Origin: CAZWSC01 sp964636385
GTDB lineage: Bacteria > Eisenbacteria > RBG-16-71-46 > CAIMUX01
Reading direction: 5' to 3'
Length of the DNA stretch: 59,370 bases
Assembly: GCA_964636385.1 (NCBI GenBank)
Contig: CAZWSC010000043.1
Span: 1-59,370 of the forward strand
Program-made: the position numbers and the translations under genes
The notes under the pieces: generated by a model
Told to the model about the DNA's origin: nothing
Databases searched by the model: none
The model's input: only the letters and a program-made list of their open reading frames with translations
Shown: in pieces, positions 53,349 to 59,370 of the stretch
Layout: each line of letters starts with the position of its first letter
Numbering within the stretch: the first letter of the stretch is position 1

Positions 53349-55787
53349 TTGCCTCAGGATAACGGAACCAGAACCCGGCGCTTTGACACATGGTGCGTGC
53401 ATAAGATCCACATCCTCCTTCTCTGGGTTCTCGTTCATGTCCTCGCAGCCCCGGGATGCGTACGGAGGGACCCCGAGCCCTTCACGCCACCGCGCCCGTT
53501 CTTCGACTTCGGTCATCCGAGAACCAGGGAGCGCGCACCCGACCCATATCCCGAGAGGCGCATCCTCGACACCCGCGAAGAAACCCCTCCACAGATGCTT
53601 GCACGCATCGAGGAGATCTTCCGGAGCATCGCCAGGATAGGGGGAACAGAACCCCAGTGGCGGCGTGCAGAACTCGAGGCGGAGATCGACTCCATCAGGG
53701 CGGATCTGGCCGAACTGGGCATTGGAGCCGGCACACTGCTTCGCGAACGCCTCGGGAGACTCAACGATGAGGAGGCAGAGGTCTTCCGAAGGGCTGCCGT
53801 GCTCTACATGCGATGGGGGTTCGCGCTTCTGCGCTCGGGTGAACAGAACGAGCGTGTCTGGGCCGGAGACAGGTTTCGTCAGGCCCGGCAATGGGATCCC
53901 GGGAACGAACTCCTGGCGCTTGTAATGTCCCACTACCACGAACTGGGAGGATACTGGTTCAACGCAGCCGACCTGCTTGACACATTCGTCGGGAGCCATG
54001 GGGAAAGCGAACTGATCAACCTTTATCGTCTGCGCAGGCGCGAGCGCAGCTGGAAGGTCACGCACACCCGCAAGGAACTGGATCGCGCATTCGACATCTG
54101 CAATGCCATGGCCGACAACCGCGGAGGATGGGAAGACTCGCCCGCCTGGCTCAATCTCGAGAGGGCCCGCCTCCTTCTTCTCGCGGACTCCACCCGCTCG
54201 GCGAAGAACTCGGCGCTCCTGGCAAGACAGCGTCTTGGCACCCCCCCATCCGACACACTGACTTCGGCCCAGGTGGAGCTCCTGCTCGGCGTGACGGCGA
54301 CGCGCCTGCTTGAGTACGAGGAGGCGACTGAACGTCTTCAGCGTGCCATGGAGCTCGCCTCTCTCCGGCCGTCACTGGCCGGACTGGCCTCCTGGATGTC
54401 GGTTCCCTGGGACTTGTGGACCATGGAGAGGCAGGCGCAGTACAGCCGCTCGCGGAATCAGAGGGCGTTCGTCGATCGGTTCTGGAGCGACAACGATCCC
54501 ATTCTGGCAACGCCTGACCTCCTGGAAAACCGCACCGAGTACTGGCGACGGATCGGTGAAGCATGGTTCCGGCTTTCCGGTGTCGACCTCGCGTTGCCGG
54601 GGCCACTCACACCCGCCGGGTCGATCCTGCTGCGCTTCGGAATGCCGCTGGAGTGGACTTCGACGGCCGGCGAGGAAACCCCGGGTGCGGCAAGGGCCTC
54701 CGGTCTGAGATACGCAGTCAACCGTTCCTGGCGCCTCAGTTACAGGTTCCATGAGAAGTCGGCAGACAGACCTGTGACCATTCTTCTGCAGGATCGTGGA
54801 AGCGGTTCCAGGTTCTCCCCGGTCGACAGCCTCCACGGTCCGCACTGGCCACCGCATGTCTTCTCCTACGGATTTGAGGGGCGGTCGTACAGGCTTCACA
54901 CGTCGGTGTCCAGGTTCCGCCAGTACGACGGTCGCACGCGCCTCCTCGTGGCATTCGACACACATCTTCCCAACTACTCCGTCAGGTATCCTTTCCAGGG
55001 GCTGCGCTTCGAGGGAGACGCGCATGTCCGTGCGGCGCTGTACAGACGTCACGGCCGCACCCTCATCGACTTCAAGGAGATCGTCACCGTCCTGGGCAAC
55101 GAGTCCGTGCAGATGAGGGAATGGGAGTTCCGCCGCCGCTCCTCTGCGGTTCAGATTCCCGACCTCTCCGATGGTCCCGTCCGCCTGGCATCCATGCTCA
55201 CGCTACGGGATCGCGAAGAACGCATCGCTGGAATCGCGGTTGACAACGGCGAGTACGCGAGACTGGAGGGCTTCGGCTGGGATGAACTGCAGGCTTCCGA
55301 CCTTCTTCTCCTGGAGGAGATGGAACACGATGCGCCTGATCTCGAAGAACGGATCATCAGGCCGGGTCTGGTTGTCCATGGGCCGGATCTCGATGATCAG
55401 AGCTTCCGCCCCCGGGCCAGTCGCGTGTACCTGCCCGGAGAAAGCATCTCCTTCTATGTCGAGGCGTACAATCTCGACACTCGAATGGGCGTGGCTGAAG
55501 TGGAACTGCAGACATCCCTGGAACGGCTCAGGCCTGACGGCCGCCCGGAATACTCAGTGACGATCCGTGGTCTTTCACAGACCATGGTCAGGTTCGGGAT
55601 CAACCAATGGAACGTGGCAAGATCCATGGGAATCGGGCATCTTGAACCCGGCCTCTACCGCCTCCGTGTGGCCTTCTTCGACCGCAGAGCCAGCCGCCGC
55701 GTGGAACGCTTCGCCCAGTTCCGCCTGCTCTCACCACAGGAGATGGCCGACTTCTACCGCTGGTCGGAGTTGAAGCTTCCGGAGTGA
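53349..55787 (+). CDS. Large lipoprotein with a degenerate GWxTD domain
   Basis: About 812 residues. The start is uncertain: I prefer TTG at 53349, since GGAG lies 7 bases upstream; a GTG at 53286 and a GTG at 53397 are alternatives. The leader (HKIHILLLWVLVHVLAAPGC) ends in a lipobox-like APGC. Residues about 90-350 are helical, TPR-like. Around 370-435 is a GWxTD-type block: RAFVDRFWSDNDPILATPDL, then ENRTEYWRRIGEAW, then GSILLRFGMPLEW, but the GW-x-TD signature itself is replaced (PGPLTPAG). The C-terminal 400 residues are beta-rich (YSFEGRSYRLHTS-like strands). GWxTD proteins occur widely in FCB bacteria and Acidobacteria with unknown roles. Confidence 0.72.
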   Translation: MPQDNGTRTRRFDTWCVHKIHILLLWVLVHVLAAPGCVRRDPEPFTPPRPFFDFGHPRTRERAPDPYPERRILDTREETPPQMLARIEEIFRSIARIGGTEPQWRRAELEAEIDSIRADLAELGIGAGTLLRERLGRLNDEEAEVFRRAAVLYMRWGFALLRSGEQNERVWAGDRFRQARQWDPGNELLALVMSHYHELGGYWFNAADLLDTFVGSHGESELINLYRLRRRERSWKVTHTRKELDRAFDICNAMADNRGGWEDSPAWLNLERARLLLLADSTRSAKNSALLARQRLGTPPSDTLTSAQVELLLGVTATRLLEYEEATERLQRAMELASLRPSLAGLASWMSVPWDLWTMERQAQYSRSRNQRAFVDRFWSDNDPILATPDLLENRTEYWRRIGEAWFRLSGVDLALPGPLTPAGSILLRFGMPLEWTSTAGEETPGAARASGLRYAVNRSWRLSYRFHEKSADRPVTILLQDRGSGSRFSPVDSLHGPHWPPHVFSYGFEGRSYRLHTSVSRFRQYDGRTRLLVAFDTHLPNYSVRYPFQGLRFEGDAHVRAALYRRHGRTLIDFKEIVTVLGNESVQMREWEFRRRSSAVQIPDLSDGPVRLASMLTLRDREERIAGIAVDNGEYARLEGFGWDELQASDLLLLEEMEHDAPDLEERIIRPGLVVHGPDLDDQSFRPRASRVYLPGESISFYVEAYNLDTRMGVAEVELQTSLERLRPDGRPEYSVTIRGLSQTMVRFGINQWNVARSMGIGHLEPGLYRLRVAFFDRRASRRVERFAQFRLLSPQEMADFYRWSELKLPE

Positions 55788-55881
55788 AGCCGAGTGACGC
55801 GGCGGGGCCCTCGGGGGATCATCCTGGCAGCTGTCGGCCATTGGTGCAGGGCAGCCTGGACGCCTCGGCTCTCCCCCCCCC

Positions 55882-56883
55882 CTACGCCTGGAACCGCTCC
55901 GCATGCGAGAAGAGCGCCGGTGTGCCGCCGGTGTGGATGAAGACGACAGCCTCCGCATCATCGAGGTTCCCGCGCTGAAGCTGATCCAGCATCCCGGCCA
56001 TCGCCTTGCCGGTGTATACGGGATCCAGCAGCAGCCCCTCCGTCCGGGCGGCGAGCCTGATCGCCTCGATGCCCGCGGGGGTGGCCACGCCGTACTTCCC
56101 CCCGTAGTACTCGTCATGCACGATCACCGCGTCCGGAGCTATGCGATCCGGCAGGCCGAGCAGTGCAAAGGTGCCGTTCGCCAGGACGGCGACCTTCTCC
56201 CTCTGGAGGGACGCTGCGCGGCTTATCGCCACGCCATGGATACGGAGACCGGGGGATGACACCGCCGCCCCGACTATCGCACCCGACTGCGTGCCCGCAG
56301 AGCCGCTGGCCGTGAAAAGGTGGCCGATCTCTACGCCCGCCGCCTCGCCCTGTCGTGCGATCTCCGCGAGGCTCTCTACATATCCCAGCGCGCCCAGCGG
56401 CACTGATGCGCCGACATGCACGCAGTACGGCCTGCGGCCCGCGGCACGCAACTCTTCCGTGAGATCCAGAGCGCAGGCCTCGGGGTCTGCATCCTCGCCG
56501 ATGAAGTGCAGCACAGCGCCGAGAATCGTCATCACCAGCAGGTTCCCCTGCCGTACCGGGGGATTCGGGCCTGCGAGCACAAGGCAGCACTCCATCCCGA
56601 GCCGCCGCGCGAACGCCGCTGTCTGACGGCAGCTGTTCGACTGGACGCTTCCCCACGTGACGATCGTGTCGGCGCCGGCTTCCCGTGCATCCGCCATCAC
56701 GAAGTCCAGCTTGCGGACCTTGTTCCCGCCGAGTGCAACCAGGGTGGCGTCATCGCGCTTCACGAAGAGGCGGGGGCGGGCGCCGACCGCCTCGCGTAGG
56801 CGGGGCATCTCCGCAAGGGGCGTAGGAGGCGTGAAGGCGCCGATGCGGGGGAAGCGGGACAGGTCAACCGGCGTCCGTGTCAT
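55882..56883 (-). CDS. D-cysteine desulfhydrase / ACC deaminase-family PLP enzyme
   Basis: A 333-residue PLP enzyme of the tryptophan-synthase-beta fold. The PLP lysine sits in ALGGNKVRKLDF (about Lys55). The substrate-carboxylate loop is WGSVQSNSCRQTAAFAR, the phosphate-binding glycine loop is TASGSAGTQSG, and the C-terminal LDPVYTGKAMAGM is strongly conserved. These features fit D-cysteine desulfhydrase (DcyD; D-Cys to pyruvate, H2S and NH3) or 1-aminocyclopropane-1-carboxylate deaminase; the two are hard to separate by eye. GAGGTGG lies about 8 bases before the ATG at 56883; a GTG 12 bases earlier has no suitable site. Confidence 0.9.
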   Translation of the reverse strand: MTRTPVDLSRFPRIGAFTPPTPLAEMPRLREAVGARPRLFVKRDDATLVALGGNKVRKLDFVMADAREAGADTIVTWGSVQSNSCRQTAAFARRLGMECCLVLAGPNPPVRQGNLLVMTILGAVLHFIGEDADPEACALDLTEELRAAGRRPYCVHVGASVPLGALGYVESLAEIARQGEAAGVEIGHLFTASGSAGTQSGAIVGAAVSSPGLRIHGVAISRAASLQREKVAVLANGTFALLGLPDRIAPDAVIVHDEYYGGKYGVATPAGIEAIRLAARTEGLLLDPVYTGKAMAGMLDQLQRGNLDDAEAVVFIHTGGTPALFSHAERFQA

Positions 56884-57016
56884 TGCGACAACCACCTCTT
56901 GTGCGCCGAAGAAGGCCGGTACCAGTACCCGGGCGGCAGGCTCGTATGCCCGGCGCAGGCACGCAACATTCGCGAATCACCTGCTGCGACTCCGGAAACG
57001 CGCATGTGCCGCGGCG

Positions 57017-57844
57017 CTAGTACTCCGGCGGCAGTTCCTTCAGTTCGGCGAAGCTGAAGACCGGGCCGTCCTTGCACACGTACCTGTCCCCGATATTGCA
57101 CCGGCCGCATTTGCCCACGCCGCACTTCATCCGCATCTCGAGGGTTGTGATGATCTGCCCGGGCGTGAAACCCATCCGCTGCAGGCCGGCCAGCACGAAC
57201 TTGATCATGATCGGGGGACCGCACGTGATCGCCACCGTGTTCTCGGGCGGGAAGCCGAGCTTCTCCACGTACTGCGGAACGAACCCCACCGGCCCGTCCC
57301 AGCCCTCCTCCTCGACATCGATTGTGAGATACACCTTCGTACCGGGCGTTTCAGGCCAGGTCCTGGTGATCTCCTCCTTCTGGATGAGATCGCCGGAACT
57401 GCGCGCGCCGTAGACGATGTGTATGTCGCCGTAGTCGGCGCGGTTGTCGAAGCAGTACCTGATGAGGGAGCGGAGGGGCGCCAGGCCTATCCCACCACCG
57501 ATGAAGAGGAGGTTCTTCCCCGCGATCGCGTCCAGCGGGAATCCGTTGCCGTACGGCCCCCTGACCCCTATCTGCGTACCCGGTTCGATCTCGTGGAGGT
57601 AGTCGGTGACCAGGCCGGTCCTCTTGATGCTGAACTCCTGGCAGTCCTTCTGCGTCGGCGAGGAGGTGATCGAGAAGATCGCCTCGCCCACCGGGGGGAC
57701 GGAGAGCATCGCGCACTGCCCCGGAAGGAAGGTGAAGGGAGATCCGCCGCCGGGCTTCACGACCCTGAAGGTCTTGATGTCGGCCGTCTCACTGATGATG
57801 CTGTCCACAACGGCACATTGCGGGAGCAAGGGATTACCTGCCAC
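57017..57844 (-). CDS. FAD/NAD(P)-binding Fe-S oxidoreductase subunit (FlxA/sulfhydrogenase-gamma-like)
   Basis: A 275-residue flavoprotein of the ferredoxin-NADP reductase-like superfamily, as in hydrogenase gamma subunits, anaerobic sulfite reductase B and FlxA. An FAD-binding barrel comes first (FLPGQCAMLSVPPVGEAIFS, SITSSP), then the NAD(P) domain (FIGGGIGLAPLRSLI, about 113-127; VYGARSSGDLI; ITCGPPIM). The C-terminus carries a 2Fe-2S-type cysteine set, CGVGKCGRC...VC. It moves electrons between NAD(P)H and the Fe-S partners encoded upstream. The GTG start overlaps the previous gene by 11 bases, and GGAGGGG lies before it. No hydrogenase or hdr gene is in the window. Confidence 0.88.
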   Translation of the reverse strand: MAGNPLLPQCAVVDSIISETADIKTFRVVKPGGGSPFTFLPGQCAMLSVPPVGEAIFSITSSPTQKDCQEFSIKRTGLVTDYLHEIEPGTQIGVRGPYGNGFPLDAIAGKNLLFIGGGIGLAPLRSLIRYCFDNRADYGDIHIVYGARSSGDLIQKEEITRTWPETPGTKVYLTIDVEEEGWDGPVGFVPQYVEKLGFPPENTVAITCGPPIMIKFVLAGLQRMGFTPGQIITTLEMRMKCGVGKCGRCNIGDRYVCKDGPVFSFAELKELPPEY

Positions 57845-58877
57845 TGACCACCCCTCCTACTTCCTTGATCACCTGTGTAATGTCCAGGCTGACGGGGCAG
57901 CGGCGCACACACCTGCCGCAGCCCACACAGCCGTAAAGACCGTTCTGCCGGGAGGGGATGTAGTTCAGCTTGTGCATGAAGCGCTGGCGGACCCTCTCCT
58001 TCTGGGACGGCCGCGGGTTCTCCCCGCTGGCCATCAGTGTGAAATCCCCCGCCATGCAGGTATCCCAGCAACGGAAGCGCTCCCCTGCCTGTCCCCTCGA
58101 GAAGTCCTCAACGTCGAAGCAGTGGCAGGTGGGGCAGAGATAGGTGCAGATCCCGCAACCCAGACAGCGGCGGTAGAGCTTCTCCCAGACCGGGGAGTCA
58201 AACATGTCATTCAGCCGCTCGCTGACGCCGTCCACACCCCAGTGCCTCTCCCGGGCTCCGTCAGCGACCTCCGCGGAGGCCTTCTGCCTGAGCTCTTCCG
58301 CCTTCCTGGCATCCGTGGCGGTCGCATCCTCCAGGACGCCGTTCACGCTGTCGGTGAGGGCCCTGCCCCTGTCCGTCTGGGCCTGCCACACAATCGTGTC
58401 GCCCAGGTCCCACAGCATGATGTCGGCTCCAGGTGCCATGCCGGGTTCAAGGCCGAACACCGTGCAGAAACAGGCCTGGTCGGGAGCGTTGCAGGCCATG
58501 GAGATCACGAGCCCGCCGCGCCTGGCTGCGTACAACCCGTCCTCGGGATCCTCCAGGAAGACCTTGTCCAGCACGGCAAGCCCTGCGGCGTCGCAGGGCT
58601 TCACGCCGAAGAGGATGTAGTCCGATCCCGGGCCCTGCACCTCGCGCAACTCCAGCTTTCCGTCATCGCTTTCGAAGCGGAAGTAGGCCTCCGACTGCGG
58701 AAAGACGACCCTCTTGGGAGGCTGCATGGTGCTCAGCCATTCCAGATTGACGGCAGCCCCCTCCCTCCAGGGGGCGAAATCCACCACGCCGTCCTCCTCG
58801 ATGGGAAGATAGAGGGTCGCACCCCCGGCCATCTTCGCCCAGAGCAGGGGCAGATCGCCTTTGCTGACCTTCTTCAC
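57834..58877 (-). CDS. 4Fe-4S dicluster electron-transfer protein (FlxB/sulfhydrogenase-beta-like)
   Basis: A 347-residue protein with a mixed N-terminal domain (about 1-225) carrying VKPCDAAGLAVLD and MACNAPDQACFCTVFG, typical of hydrogenase beta/AsrA-like subunits. Two C-terminal 4Fe-4S clusters follow: CLGCGICTYLCPTCHC (first, about 239-254) and CVGCGRCVRRCP (second, about 316-327). It is expected to relay electrons from the FlxA-like flavoprotein to ferredoxin or heterodisulfide-type partners. It lies 13 bases after the upstream Fe-S gene and overlaps the flavoprotein by 11 bases, so all three are one operon. The exact complex is unresolved because the upstream genes are outside the window. 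Confidence 0.88.
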   Translation of the reverse strand: MKKVSKGDLPLLWAKMAGGATLYLPIEEDGVVDFAPWREGAAVNLEWLSTMQPPKRVVFPQSEAYFRFESDDGKLELREVQGPGSDYILFGVKPCDAAGLAVLDKVFLEDPEDGLYAARRGGLVISMACNAPDQACFCTVFGLEPGMAPGADIMLWDLGDTIVWQAQTDRGRALTDSVNGVLEDATATDARKAEELRQKASAEVADGARERHWGVDGVSERLNDMFDSPVWEKLYRRCLGCGICTYLCPTCHCFDVEDFSRGQAGERFRCWDTCMAGDFTLMASGENPRPSQKERVRQRFMHKLNYIPSRQNGLYGCVGCGRCVRRCPVSLDITQVIKEVGGVVSGR

Positions 58878-58890
58878 CTGTTCACCCCCT

Positions 58891-59370
58891 CTAGCTTTCC
58901 AGGAAGGCTGCCGGATCGCCCTGGTTGAATGTAACCAGGGGCGGCGCCTCCTCCGGTTTCACACCGGCATCGTACTCGCCGTACAGCTCGTTTACGTCCT
59001 TGATCAGCTTGCGGTTCAGGCTCATCAGGGGAATGCCGGCCGGGCACACCCTCTCGCACTCGCCGCACTCAACACACCGGCCCGCCAGGTGGAAGGCCCG
59101 CGTGATGTGGTAGAACTGGGTCTCGCTGGGTTCGCAGGACTTGCCCAGCCAGCGGGGCTGGTCTATGTCGAAGATGCACTCGAGGCAGTTGCAGGAAGGG
59201 CAGACGTTGCGGCAGGCGAAACACCGTATACAGCGGGAGAACTGGCGGCGCCAGTACTCGTACCGCTCGTCGACATCCCGCTTCTCGAGCCTCTCCACCT
59301 CTGTAAAACGCTCGCGGGGCTTCACCTCCACCGGCTCGCCCAGCATCCTGTCGAACACGACGGGGGTGGG
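58891..59370 (-). CDS. 4Fe-4S ferredoxin-domain subunit, C-terminal part (FlxC-like)
   Basis: An open frame enters from the right edge; 159 codons plus the stop are visible. The C-terminal half has two clusters: CIRCFACRNVCPSCNC, then CVECGECERVCPAGIP. The text between (ECIFDIDQPRWLGKSC...FHLAGR) resembles the linker of Flx/Hdr-type electron carriers. An internal ATG at 59358 is visible, but the frame stays open upstream to the edge, so I treat it as partial. Its job, from context, is electron transfer in the same complex as the two genes that follow. Confidence 0.8.
   Translation of the reverse strand, partial: PTPVVFDRMLGEPVEVKPRERFTEVERLEKRDVDERYEYWRRQFSRCIRCFACRNVCPSCNCLECIFDIDQPRWLGKSCEPSETQFYHITRAFHLAGRCVECGECERVCPAGIPLMSLNRKLIKDVNELYGEYDAGVKPEEAPPLVTFNQGDPAAFLES

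Noticed and set aside
57606..58928. Open frame of 440 codons on the plus strand
   Set aside because: Antisense to the Fe-S subunit genes, whose cysteine clusters are unmistakable on the minus strand.
1..59370. tRNA, rRNA, CRISPR array, transposase, attachment site or replication origin
   Set aside because: I looked at every gap of more than about 100 bases and found no cloverleaf arms, regularly spaced direct repeats, transposase frames or iteron/DnaA-box clusters. This is a reading by eye; a covariance-model scan would settle small RNAs.

Overview
This is a 59.4 kb stretch of a GC-rich bacterial chromosome with no rRNA, tRNA, CRISPR array, insertion sequence or phage genes that I can see. 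Gram-negative envelope genes are abundant: three RND permeases, a TolC-type outer-membrane protein, lipoproteins and small beta-barrels. So are secreted proteins typical of the FCB superphylum and nearby uncultured lineages: fibronectin type III repeats ending in a YfaP-like domain, a GWxTD-like lipoprotein, PPC-type domains with a GACC...PCDPDPC cysteine module, and a six-bladed propeller. 2-Oxoacid:ferredoxin oxidoreductase and Flx-like electron-transfer genes point to ferredoxin-based, at least facultatively anaerobic metabolism. My inference is a Latescibacterota/Eisenbacteria/Gemmatimonadota-like organism; the exact phylum is not established.

Layout. 1-138: 5' end of a secreted protein. 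457-3212: transaldolase, a 37-residue one-helix membrane protein and a sodium:solute symporter. 3152-8338 (minus strand): a tightly coupled operon of 2-oxoacid:ferredoxin oxidoreductase (korA-korB), a PtsN-like EIIA and an inositol-monophosphatase/ADP-ribosylglycohydrolase fusion. 8698-11899 (minus): small barrel protein, BtpA-like TIM barrel, ImmA/IrrE-like metalloprotease and a lone double-BMC shell-type protein. 12381-14181: secreted PPC-domain protein and an Hsp20 chaperone, convergent, each with a terminator. 14758-17227: LOG-family nucleotide hydrolase and a MATE exporter. 17345-27402: a large solenoid-like repeat plus HEAT protein, an M16C protease and an eight-FN3 lipoprotein. 27637-31836: tandem GNAT, urocanate hydratase, ZIP transporter.

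31817-41243 (minus) is an efflux locus: a propeller protein, one lipoprotein adaptor and two different RND permeases, without TolC. 41616-44497 is a TldD/TldE pair in which TldD carries a Tat signal. 44629-51038 is a second efflux operon, tetR-tolC-adaptor-RND, headed by a perfect palindromic operator; its permease lacks the usual TM4 aspartate. 51181-55787 holds an S9 peptidase and a GWxTD-like lipoprotein. 55882-56883 is a D-cysteine desulfhydrase/ACC deaminase-like enzyme. 57017-59370 (minus) holds three electron-transfer genes resembling flxABC, the first running off the window.

The most unusual items are the BMC/BtpA/ImmA locus, the phosphatase/ADP-ribose hydrolase fusion in the oxidoreductase operon, the Tat-tagged TldD, the RND permeases with altered membrane cores, and the repeat/HEAT protein.
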